DNA from: Asterias rubens
Taxonomy: Eukaryota; Echinodermata; Asteroidea; Forcipulatida; Asteriidae
Length of the DNA stretch: 64,000 bases
Assembly: GCF_902459465.1 (NCBI RefSeq)
Contig: NC_047068.1
Coordinates: 16,825,195-16,889,194, forward strand
Reading direction: 5' to 3'
A program made the position numbers and the translations under genes. How positions within the stretch are numbered: position 1 is the stretch's first letter; each line of letters begins with the position of its first letter. The notes beneath the pieces are model-generated. The model had not been told where the DNA came from. It did no database searches and saw nothing but the letters and a program-made list of their open reading frames with translations. Below, one piece after another: positions 13,528 through 24,400 of this stretch.

Positions 13528-13821
13528 TTAAAGGCAGTAGACACTAGTGGTAATTACTCAAAATAATTACTACATAAAACCTTACTTGGCGACGAGTAAT
13601 GGGGAGAGGTTGGTGGTATAACAAACTTTGAGAAACGGCTCCCTCTAAAGTGCCATAGTTTTCGAGAAAGAAGTTTTCCACGAATTTGATTTCGAGACCT
13701 CAGATTTAGAGGACCAATTGAGCTCAAAATTTCACAGGTTTGTTATTTTATGCACATGTTGAGATACACCAAGTGAGAAGACTGGTCTTTGACAATTACC
13801 AACAGTGTCCAGTGTCTTTAA
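13528..13821. mobile_element. family A MITE, copy A7
   Basis: TTAAAGGCAGTAGACAC at left and GTGTCCAGTGTCTTTAA at right, 294 bp. Shorter than other copies because part of one arm near the centre is missing. Confidence 0.75.
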
Positions 13822-14230
13822 GGCAGGTTGAGTAACAATGCTTACATAAACCGTTATAGAGCCTCCTTCGGGGTCAGTGATTTCTAATTAAAGTTTGCAT
13901 GATAAGGTTCGGTAGTTTTTTAATTTAGACTGAACAGAGGTGCTGTTCAAATAAGTTCCAACACGTGGGGCGATCAAGGTAATAGTGATACATTCCAAAT
14001 CTCACACTGTAATTGGATTTCCCTATTGCAAAATGCAAGGCAATCCATGCACTCTATACTTCCAGTGTAGATCCAAGCAGGAACTCTAATACAGGTTAAA
14101 GTCACGGACAGCATCCCTCAAGGTTTATAATCAAGATGTCTGACGCTAGACGAAAATAAAACCTGGGGATTTCTACAGACAATGAACATGAATATGTCGA
14201 GGACTTCGACGGAATGTAAAAATGAAGTTT

Positions 14231-14576
14231 TTAAAGGCACTGGACAGTAGTGGTAATTATTCGAAATAACTGTTAGCATAAACACTGACTTGGTAAACGA
14301 GCAATGGAGGTATGTTGGTGAGTATTATAAAACATTGTGAAAAAACAGCTCTCCCTCTGAAGTAACATTAAGTTTTTGAGAAAGAAGTAATTTCTCATTC
14401 AAATATTAAATGACTTCAAAGGGCCCTGAAGCACATAACTTTTTGCAACAATGGTAATTTTCCATTCAATATTCTCTTGCAGCTTCGATGACTAATTGAT
14501 GAAAAAACTTTCACAGATTTTTTATTTTATGCATAATATTGGGATACACCAATTGACATACCAAATGTGCCTTTAA
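14231..14576. mobile_element. family A MITE, copy A8
   Basis: TTAAAGGCACTGGACAG at left; right end AAATGTGCCTTTAA. About 346 bp with eroded right arm. Confidence 0.72.
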
Positions 14577-15625
14577 TATCAATGTTGAGATTTTCTTTGT
14601 TTTAAAATAATTTGAATAGATGACATGGTTTCCGATTATTAGGTTGATTTCGGACCGCAATAATGCCGAATCAGCACATGTTTGTATTTGAATCATCAAA
14701 CCACATAGCAACTAATCATTCACATTGACCGACTGCTGGAAATCTTAAACTCTCGTCTGGAGTGGATATGATCTTACTGCACACAACCGTCAGGATTATT
14801 ATTATTATTAATTTAATTTTATCAGCAGACAAGACGCAATTCAATAACACAACAGTGTCAGAAGAAAAATCTCAGCATGCGTCACCAGTATCAGTAAAGA
14901 ATGGCACTCCATGAAATTCAAAACCGACAATCAACACATTCCTGATTTAGCGAGGAAACCTAGGCTGGCTACGGATCGGACTTTTGTTTCTTTCTTTGCT
15001 ACTTTTGTTCAAGCTAGGAGGTAGAAATGTCTACCTCTATGGTTCAAGCTTGTGTCAAGATTTAACCAAGATCCTGATAGTGTGTCATTTAATAAAACAC
15101 AGCATGAGAATAATCTCATACAAATGGCACTACGCACTTACCATTGGCATGGAGATGAGGGAGCTAAGCAATGATGGATGCAGGCTGCCTACGAATGCCC
15201 CTTGACAAAATTTGATTTCCAACCTGCCTGTACCGACTACTAATAACATATGGAGACAAACAGCATGCGCACTTGGGTGCCGTTTATGCGCAAATTCAGC
15301 CGGGCTGTACTAATCAGCAGCCCCAGACTATGGACAGCGTGTACGCGACGTTGCTAGCGACTTTGGCTGATGATGGCAATGTATCTAGCCAATGGGCATA
15401 TCACCGATCTGACCGTTGCCATAGCCGAAACATGGCGTTAGGTGTTGGGTTTTAGGCTAGGAGAGGTGGCTTGACTCGTCTTATCAGAAAATATTCACAA
15501 GAAATGTGTCGGTGAAAACGAAGTGATAATGGACTTTCTATTAAATATTTCATTGTTTTTGCCGAGGGAAAAGCGCTACATCATAAATGTCTCATGATAA
15601 TATTATTCTTAGACAGTGCCACTGT
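14577..15625. other. intergenic DNA, nothing recognised
   Basis: The 15270-15450 stretch is GC-richer and open for 60 codons but has no splice-site or similarity support. Confidence 0.45.
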
Positions 15626-16085
15626 CGCATGCAATTATGTCCTATATGCAATTCTATCCGGAGGACATTATTGCACATGCAATAATGTCTGCCGGACGGT
15701 TTTGCATATGCAATCGTGTCCGCCCGGACGCTGCTGCATAATGCAATTGTGTCCGCCCGGACACATTTGCATATGCAGTTGTGTCCACCCCTGTGAAAAA
15801 CCGTTCTGGCAGTAAATTAAACGCCCTTGGTCGACGGAACACGTGCGCCATTTTACAAGTTAAGTGCATGTCATGACATGGGAAATGTTCGGCCGTTTGG
15901 GTTTTCACTGCAATCATAATGTACGTGAATAAGCATGCTGCATAAACGTATGCAGTACATGAATGTTCAGTCATGTACATGCCCACCGGACGGTTTTTGC
16001 ATAGCCCCGGACACGATTGCATATGCAAAAGTGTCCGAAGCGGATTGTATGGCGGACACAATTGCATCTGACACCGCCAATGATC
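15626..16085. repeat. inverted pair of 32-bp palindromic unit clusters
   Basis: Left cluster (15626-15792): units of about 32 bp, GCATATGCAAT.GTGTCC then GCCCGGACAC.TTT, starting near 15673, 15704, 15735 and 15769, with more diverged units before. Right cluster (about 15975-16080): the same words in inverse orientation. Each unit joins two small palindromes, GCATATGC and GTCCGCCCGGAC. The Cys/Pro-rich ORFs on both strands here (repeats like MQLCPPG) follow from the repeat and have no other support as genes. Confidence 0.75.
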
Positions 16086-16950
16086 GTCGTAGGCAGTGAT
16101 TATATATTACCATAACTGTAATGCGAAACTCTCGGTCCAATGTATACAAGTATACGAGGACATTCCAATGGGAAACGTTTACTTTGAACCATTTTACAGT
16201 TCTACCATTTCAGTATTTCCATTTTACAGTAATGCCAGTTAACAGTATTACCACAAATGGCGCCCTCTATCTGTCACAACTTATTTTTATTTTGTGTACC
16301 AATGTAACATATAGCATAAAGACAAACACACAAATCAAACATAATGCCCAGGGAACGGTAACCAATAGCGCAAACTCGCTTGTATGACCTCGATGGTGAT
16401 GTATATGGGTAATAAATTATAAGGTCAAGAGAGGTCACTGCTACTGGAACTCTTTTGAGTGACCCATCTTCAACAACAAAAATGTCACAAGCAGAATTTC
16501 GAGTTTTGGTTAATTCGTCCTGTGCCAAATTTATTTTAATGTAATTCTAGAACGAAATAACCGTTTCAGTTGATTAACTTCATTTGTTCCAATGCATTGC
16601 TACTGTTTGTGAAATTGTATCGACATATTTCTGCCAATTCCATATCTGTTGAGGGGAGAAAACAACATAAAAATGGGTGGTTCACACTTTTGAAACTATT
16701 GGTCTATCTTTAACCAAACAAAGATCAGAGTTCACTGGTTATCACTTATAGGTTATCACAATAATGATAACTGATATTTACATACATTGCCTCTTTGACT
16801 CGCATCATTGCATGCATGATACTAGCCCTGGTGGTCTTATGCTTTCGTATTCTGTGTACAGATGAAGAGTCCTATTGTACTTACAGGGATAGATCGTATA
16901 CATGAATAGTACATTACATAATACCTAAAGCAATTATACAGAACTTTCCA

Positions 16951-17106
16951 AGGCCACATTTCATAGTCTTGTAAGCACAAAAACTTGCTTAGCACATAAA
17001 ACTACCGGCCAGAATATAGTTGCCAATGCTGCGATTTGTACCCCGGTTATTTTTTGCTTAGCCAAGAAATGTGCTAAGCAGATTTGTCAGCTTTATAAAA
17101 TTGAGC
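16951..17106. mobile_element. family C element, copy C2
   Basis: CACATTTCATAGTCTTGTAA at left, inverted GCTTAGC/GCTAAGC blocks inside, CTTTATAAAATTGAGCTC at right. Diverged ends without GGGCCC. Confidence 0.55.
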
Positions 17107-17989
17107 TCTGTCGAATTTCAACGTAATCTTGTGAATAAAAGCTAAATAACCAATCAATTTATAAATTTTCCGCCACTATGGTATTCTAGGAGACGAAAGT
17201 AAAAATGTGTTTGGGCTAACTATGCAACTACGATTTAAACGTTTGTCTGAATGAATAAAAAACAAAAAGAAGTTCCAGTTTCGAGTTGTGAAAGGAACAT
17301 GACGTCTGGTTTGTATAAACCAAATTTCAAGTTGAAGCCTTATTATAGGTTTGCAGATAACGCTTTGTATGACTATTATTACAAAGTCATAGCTATAATT
17401 ACTAGGGGCTTCTCAAAGATTATCTACTGAGTATTTAATTTCCGACAATGCGTGATATACTCACTTTGAAAACTTCAGGGTCAGACTTCAACCGGACTCC
17501 GAGTCCCAGGGGACCTAGTTAGATTTGACACAGAATATGTCAAAATGACCCTAAAATGGGTCAAATTACGCATAATCTGAGTTTTATCCGAGCGGGATTT
17601 AAAATAGTAAAAATTAAATAAACCGCTTTCTGGGTTAGTCTTAGCCAAAAATTGGTTGGGCCTTTTTTTGTTAACTAAAAAAAATTAATACGAAATTGCC
17701 ACCATTGTATTGGGCTTTTCGATTAGAAATGAGTTTTGGTTTTTTTCTAAGTCAATAACAAAATAGAAATCCTTTAAAAACAATAAGCGACCAGGACATG
17801 ATTCATGCTGATATCGTTTCTCAGATTCAGACATTGGAATTTATTTTTTACGGGGTGTTTGACGCCATCATTTCACAGAATGCTTATCTTACCACCATTG
17901 CCATCTTTATAAACATTCAAGTAAACTTCCTGATAGAATGTACACGGTTTTTTCGGTGTCATTTCCGAAGTATTACATTATTTCACAGA

Positions 17990-18387
17990 ATGCTTATTTT
18001 CCAGCCCTATGTACTGTCTTAATTGTTTATTATTGTTTTATTTGATTTTCTGGCATCTCCTGTGCAATTTGGCCTCTTTTAAGTTGGGGAGGGGTCCACT
18101 ACCCAATCATGCTTTAGCGTTTAACTGTTTGTTTGTTTGTTTGTTTGTTTGTTTGTTTGTTTGTTTGTTTGTTTGTTTGTTTGTTTGTTTGTTTGTTTGT
18201 TTGTTTGTTTTTTATAAACGTTCATTTTTTTAACTTACATTAAGGTTATTGTTTATGTAGTATTGTGGTAATTCTTGTGCAATTTTACATTTTAATATTT
18301 TATATGTTGCTGTACAATAGGATTGTAAATTTCATGTATTTTTATATACTTGACGAATAAACCATTCAATTCAATTCAATTCAATTA
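17990..18387 (+). mobile_element. 3' end of a retroelement with CAATT tail
   Basis: AT-rich 3'-end-like sequence ending ACGAATAAACCATTCAATTC and a run of CAATT units (18366-18387). Polyadenylation-signal-like AATAAA next to a short tandem tail is typical of non-LTR retrotransposon or SINE ends. A TTTG tetranucleotide run (18126-18210) sits inside. No coding domain is visible, so it is a 5'-truncated copy. Confidence 0.5.
18126..18210 (+). repeat. TTTG microsatellite
   Basis: About 21 uninterrupted units; produces a meaningless FVCL-repeat ORF. Confidence 0.97.
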
Positions 18388-18544
18388 TTTCTCGCAGGTT
18401 TTTTTTTTTAAAGAAATTTAACAGCTCACTCAAGCAAAGGTATAACAAACTTTAACATGTGTAGACCTATTCTTTTGAGAAATAATAACCATTAAAGTAT
18501 AATCACAAATAAAATCACATCCTCATAACACACAACCAAATAGT

Positions 18545-18876
18545 TTAAAGCCAATTGACACCTTTGGTAATTGTCAAAGACCAGTCTTCCCACTTGGTGT
18601 GTCTCAACATATACACAGTTTAAAAACAACCTGTGAAAATTTGAAAACAATTGGTTGTTGAAGTTGCGAGATAATAATGGAAGAAAAAACACCCTTGTAA
18701 GTTGTCACACTAAGTTTAGTGTGTACTTTCAGATGCATGATTTCGGGACCTCAAAATCTAATTCTGAAGGTTTCGAAATCAAATTCAAATCAGCTATGCA
18801 TTGCTTGTTACCAAGATATAAGTTGTTACGCTAACCATTACTTTGAGTAATTAACAATAGTGTTCAGTGCATTTAA
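18545..18876. mobile_element. family A MITE, copy A9
   Basis: TTAAAGCCAATTGACACC at left, GTGTTCAGTGCATTTAA at right; diverged arms and a shortened right arm. Confidence 0.7.
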
Positions 18877-19010
18877 GTCAATAATTAATGCTGGTGACAT
18901 ACATTATAAGCTAGTGCTGAACTGCGATACCGTCGTGACTTTTATCTATTAAAATGGGAGCGATAATATGAGTACAAAGTACAGTATTGTGTATTGGATC
19001 TGTGTTCTTC

Positions 19011-19387
19011 TTAAAAACACTGGACACCATTGGTAATTGTCCCAAAAAAACAGTATTCTCACATGGTGTATCTCAACACATGAATAAAATTACAAACCTG
19101 TGAAAATTTGAGCTCAATTGGTCGACAAAGATAACAATGAAAGAAAAAACACCCTGGTCACACGAAGTTGTGTGCTTTCAGATGCTTGATTTCGAGACCT
19201 CAAAATCTATATTTTGAGGTCTCGAAATCAAATTCATGGGAAATTACTTTCTTCTTGAAAACTTCAGAGGAGCTGTTTCTCACAACGTTGTGTACGATAT
19301 CAACAACTCCCCATTACTCGTTACCAAGTAGTGTTTTATGCTTATTATTATTTTTGAGTAATTACCAATAGTGTCCACTGCCTTTAA
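19011..19387. mobile_element. family A MITE, copy A10
   Basis: TTAAAAACACTGGACACC at left, GTGTCCACTGCCTTTAA at right, with the central palindrome GAGACCTCAAAATCTATATT (inverse partner TTTTGAGGTCTC). Its right TTAA is the left TTAA of A11. Confidence 0.82.
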
Positions 19388-19766
19388 AGGGAAGGTACAC
19401 GTTTGGTAATAGTCAAAGACCAGTCTTCTCACTTGGTGTGTCCCATCATAATCATAAAATAACAAGCCTGTGAAAATTTGGGCTCAATCGGTCATCGAAG
19501 TTGCGAGAAAATGATGAAAAGATAAAACACCCTTGTTGGACGAATGTGTGTGCTTTCAGATAGGAATAAAAGACTTCTAGCTAGAAGTCTTTTATTATTT
19601 TAGTGAAAAATTACCTCTTAAGTTCTCAAAAACTACGTTACTTCAGAAGGAGTTGTTTCCCACAATGTTTTATACTATCAACAGCTCTCCAATGCTCGTT
19701 ACCAAGTCAGTTTGAAGTTAATAATTTGTTTTGAGTAACTACCAAACGTGTATACCTTCCCTTTAA
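19384..19766. mobile_element. family A MITE, copy A11 (variant ends)
   Basis: Ends TTAAAGGGAAGGTACACG and GTATACCTTCCCTTTAA pair almost perfectly. The centre is a fresh hairpin (AAAGACTTCTAGCTAGAAGT then CTTTTA). A subfamily with AGGGAAGGTACAC instead of AGGCACTGGACAC. Confidence 0.85.
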
Positions 19767-20058
19767 CAAGAGAAGGGTCTATTATTGTTTCAAGGGCATG
19801 GTTGTAAAGAACGGATTCTGAACACAAAGTGACTATGTATATAACGAATTGGCAACAACAGTTCTTTGATGATAATGACAATCATTGATGAATTTCTCAC
19901 GTTTGATTTCAAGAGGAGGCTTGACCCATTTCTGAGTCAGATTGACCTGGTTATTAAAGCTTTGATTCTGCGTCAGTTTGGCCCATTTTGGGGTCATTTT
20001 CTTGACACAGATTGTGGATCATCACACTGACCCACATAAATGGGACGGAGAGTGAACA

Positions 20059-20204
20059 GGGCCCAATTTCAAGCTGGTAACAGACTTACTGCATAGGGAA
20101 TTTCTTTGCTAAGCAAAAGAAAAACAAATACTGGGACACCAGATGCAAAAACCACTTTCTGTTAAGCAAAATTCTGCTGTGCTTAGCAAGTTTTTTGGGG
20201 GCCC
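20059..20204. mobile_element. family C element, copy C3
   Basis: GGGCCCAATTTCAAGC at left and GGGCCC at right, with CTAAGCAAAAG and GTGCTTAGCAAG inside. Short, diverged palindrome. Confidence 0.6.
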
Positions 20205-21404
20205 TGATAACATTGAGAAACATGGTACAGCAGGAATGGACCAGCATAACACGGCATGCGATCCGGATCTCCGACTAACTTTTGACCCGGGCGATTTGTG
20301 AGAGTACAGGTATTTTGCGAAATCGACCCCAGATGTAAAAATAATCCAAACGATTTATCATGAGAACTGGTTCTGCTTCCCAGTATTGTATTTTATCGAT
20401 GCGGTGTGTTTTTGTTTGACAACTTCCTTGTTGTAGAGCTAGACTGTACGCATCCAAACCTTTTGGCCAATTGTTTGTCAATGACATGTGACGCCTAACA
20501 GAGTTGGGGATTTCCCTTTGTAATTTGCATACGAGATTTTTGAATGCGTTGTTGCTGTGTATGAGAGGCCTACTCAAGCGAAACAGGTACACAGGTGTGA
20601 AACCTTGCCGCCCATGACTCAAGGACTACATTTTGGTCTATGGTGTTGCTCAGTGTTCCCATGATACGCAGTACACATAAGGGTCGCATTGCGTGAAATC
20701 AGCCCAGTTTGATTTTTCATCACCAGGACCAATACTAAGTGAGTACATATTGTTGTTAAATTTAAAGCTTTCTTTACTTTTCTACGTGGTTGACTTGAGC
20801 ACCAGTAAACTGAGTGTAAAGTGTTTTGTTGTAACTTTTTTATTTGTACACGCACGCTATGCCACCACAGCACGGTGTGTTTTTACATAGAGTAATTACT
20901 CTATGGTTTTTATAAGCACGTTCTATACTGACTGTAGGTGGGGCGGTAGTCAAGAACAAAGTACATAATTCGTGAGGGAGTACGAAGGTCGTTGATTACA
21001 TGTACATGTACATTCAGTGCAGCCTTTGGGTGTATATAAAAGCGTAGTAGAAATGTGTATCTTAAAAGTTTTCCAGACTGACTGTAAACACTAATATATT
21101 GCTGTGCGTACCCCCTACGGAAACTGTAATGCCGAATCCATTAACCCATGATCCACACCGCACTTAAAATTACCCCAAAATGGTCCTGGAGAAGGAGATG
21201 TAGTCACTGTATTCATGAAAAGTGCCGTTTGGATGGTTGGATAAAAGATTGAAAACGAGACGCTCCTGATAATGGTTGGTTTATGTTGGATATCTACCCA
21301 ACCTGTCTCGCAATCTATGGATGATTGATGCTGATAGATCGACCACATTGACCACAATGAAAAGTTCTTATACTGTTTGCTGATTAAATGCTCTTTTGTT
21401 TTAG
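20205..21404. other. region upstream of the PH gene
   Basis: Should contain the untranslated first exon and promoter of the PH gene, but I cannot place them. A TGTATATAAAAGC TATA-like motif near 21032-21044 is a candidate. ORFs at 20275-20873 have no support. Confidence 0.35.
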
Positions 21405-21475
21405 ATTGAATGATGGAAGAGAATAATTCTATGGAGGGTTATCTTCAGAAGCGGGTTCAGACCGGTATAGTAAAG
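21405..21475 (+). CDS. PH gene, exon with start codon (coding 21410-21475)
   Basis: The acceptor is pyrimidine-rich and ends TTTTAG at 21404. The ATG at 21410 is followed at once by a second ATG and preceded by an in-frame TGA. The exon encodes residues 1-22 and ends in phase 0 at AAG before a GTATGA donor. It carries the first PH beta strand. Confidence 0.82.
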
Positions 21476-24400
21476 GTATGACCATTTTGTTATCTATAGC
21501 ATACTCGTAATAAGGTGACTCTGTACCCCCCCCCCCCCCCCCCCACGACATGGGAGATTTTCGATCGCCTAAGCAAATGCGATAATGATGCCCCTGGTCA
21601 GTGCCTCGATGCCCTTAAAATGACCCTGAAGACATTTACAATTTTCCCAGAAATAGGGGGCCCTTTACCAAGGAGTAAACGGATGGTATCCTTTGCCTTT
21701 CAAAAACGAAGCATCCAGGCCTGACATTATACCATTACCTTTGCTATGTACATATAAAATGTGTTATTCCAACCTTATTTCTGTTTCCTGTTGTACTGTA
21801 TAATCGAATATTAATAGGGCACAGGTAACCTAAATAACACTGTTTATTTAACCACATAACATTCCTCTCCACGCAGTCCATGAAAAAGAAATGGTACCTG
21901 CTGAAAGATGGGGAACTGAGATGTTATCAAAATGAGGATGCCTGTAAAAGAAACGTAAGTCACATAAAACTGTCTTTTTTTATATTTTATGATGAGTGTA
22001 TGAAAAGCAGTATGGCATACTATTCGGAAGTCTACTTGTACCATATGTCCGGAAGGGTATGTTTTTACAGCTGACATAATACAATAACAAACTGAAGACA
22101 AAAGTCACAACTTCTTTACTGAAACAGTCGTCTGCAAGAGTAAACAGTCGTTGTGTTTTGATTATTATTTTTCACAACAGGTTATACGAACAAAACTAAT
22201 TTTAAACATCATGAAGTTATGTCCTGTTATTGTGTGTTAGTTTTGATTGTTCAACGACATCAGAAACTCATGCTTCCCTAATTGTTTGCCTACCCAGGAG
22301 TGCAAGTGCGCACGCATGATGTTCCATTAATTTACATATTCATGCGACTGATCTATTTTGTTTCAAACAAAATTTCAGGCGGAGATGTACCAAGATGTGG
22401 TACAGGTGCATGATATTCAGACGGTCCGCATTGCCAGTGAAAAGCACGGTGCAGAGGTTGTCACTAAACAGAAAAAGTTCATACTGGTTGGTATTATGTG
22501 TTAATTGGTATTATGTGTTAATTGGTATCATGTGTTAATTGGAAACATTTGGAACAAAGAATCAGAATTTTGGTCTTACCCTAAGCACTGTTTACTCAGT
22601 ATAGTATCAGTAAACAGTGCTAAGTATACCTCCGCGAATGTGAAAAAAAAGTCACAGGCATATTACTCATGTTGGGATTCGAATCCATGGCCATTACAAT
22701 CGTGTCTTAACCAACTAGCTCAGGAAAGCACTAAGAATGCTAACACACATCTGTGTTTTTATTATGGATTAACCCAAAATTAATATGGTATTGTGTTTTT
22801 CTATACCAGTTTTAAATTGTTTAACCTGTTTTCTTGCCATTTTCAACTCTAGTACATACAGCACCAACATGTTTTAGTATTAGGGGTACAAGGGTGCACC
22901 ATGCATGTTAACTATATAGGGGGCACTTCGATCGTTTAAAACTGTGGTTTCCGTTTGCATCTCTCTTAAAACGATCCCCTTAAGACAATAGACACTGTTG
23001 GTATTTGTCAAAGACAAGTCTCCTCACTTGGTGTATCTCAACATTAATATGCATAAAATAACGAACCTGTGAAAATTTGAGCTCAATTGGTCGGCGAAGT
23101 TGCGAGATAACAATGATAGAAACAACACCCATGTCACACGAAATTGTGTGCATTCAGATGCTTAATTTCGTGACCTCAAATTCTAAATCTGAGGTCTCGA
23201 AATCAAATTCGTGGAAATTACTTCTTTCTCGAAAACTAAGTCTTTTCAGAGGGAGCCAATTCTCACACCATATTACCTCTCCCAATTACTCGTTACCAAG
23301 TAAGGCTTTATGCTAAGAATTATTTTGACTAATACCAATAGTGTCCACTGCCTTTAAGAGAAACCTAACGCAAGTGTGTAAAAACAAATTCACTATGTAT
23401 GCATGCGTGTGTATAAATTGAATTAAAAAAAAATTCAAATTTCTCTAAACTGCTCATATAATTGGATCGGAAACCCTTTGTATGATCGACGATTTATATG
23501 TCTATAGAAACAAGAGGGAAGATGGGGAAAACAATTCGGTAAAACTGAGGATTCGTTATTGAACCGCGTGTGAATCAACATTAACAACAATGTGATATTT
23601 TCAAATGTTTCTGGTTTTATTTTTCCAAGGTGGCATCGAGTGAAGAGGATCAGAAGAAATGGATCAAGGCGATTTATGAGGCACTTAAAGACAACAGACC
23701 TCGGTCAGTGTCAACCCCAACTGAGAAGAGGTCTCCTGCCAGGTAAGGGATACCGGTGTGGCCACGGGGATTATGAGTCACACAAACTACTTTTGATAGC
23801 GCCCTCATTCATTCGAAACATCCTCCCTCATCAGCCAACGTTAATTTTCCATAATGGGGACACAATCTCAGGCGGACACCCCCCCCCCCCCACCCACCCC
23901 ATAGCATATCGAACTGTGTACAAACTACTTTTGATAGCGCCCTCTGGCGAAACATCCTCCTTCAGATTACGTTATTTCCGAATCTCGGGCGGACAGATAT
24001 CCCTGATGGGACGCCACTGGGTCAGCCAGGAGTGGTGATGTTCCTATAGAACATACAATAATATTAAAATTGTATTACGGACATCATGTAACAATGTTTA
24101 ACGTTTTCTGTATACATTTTATCTGATAATTAAACAAGCAAACACGCAGAGTGAGATAAAATAATGTACGCAGAGTGAGATAAAATATGTGTTATGTAAA
24201 TAAATCAATTGGGAATCCGTCTTATATTTCCTGACAAAATTAAATCATAACAATTTCGTGTCATTGTTTATTCCTTCATAAAGAAAAATTTCAGCATCGA
24301 AGTTTGGTTTGCCCCACATGTTCACGTTCAACCGGAAGTCTTTCGATGATGAAACGCAACGAACCGAGACTCAAAGTCTGTTCTCCGTCCATCCAGCGAC

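Noticed and set aside
15654..16067. Cys/Pro-rich ORFs on both strands with MQLCPPG-like repeats
   Set aside because: They follow directly from the 32-bp palindromic units and exist on both strands; no start context, splice site or family supports a gene or peptide.
18009..18233. ORF with FVCL repeats resembling a membrane protein
   Set aside because: It is the translation of a TTTG microsatellite.
23592..24038. 148-codon ORF across PH exon 4 and intron 4
   Set aside because: It reads exon 4 in the wrong frame and runs through a consensus donor into a C-rich repeat.
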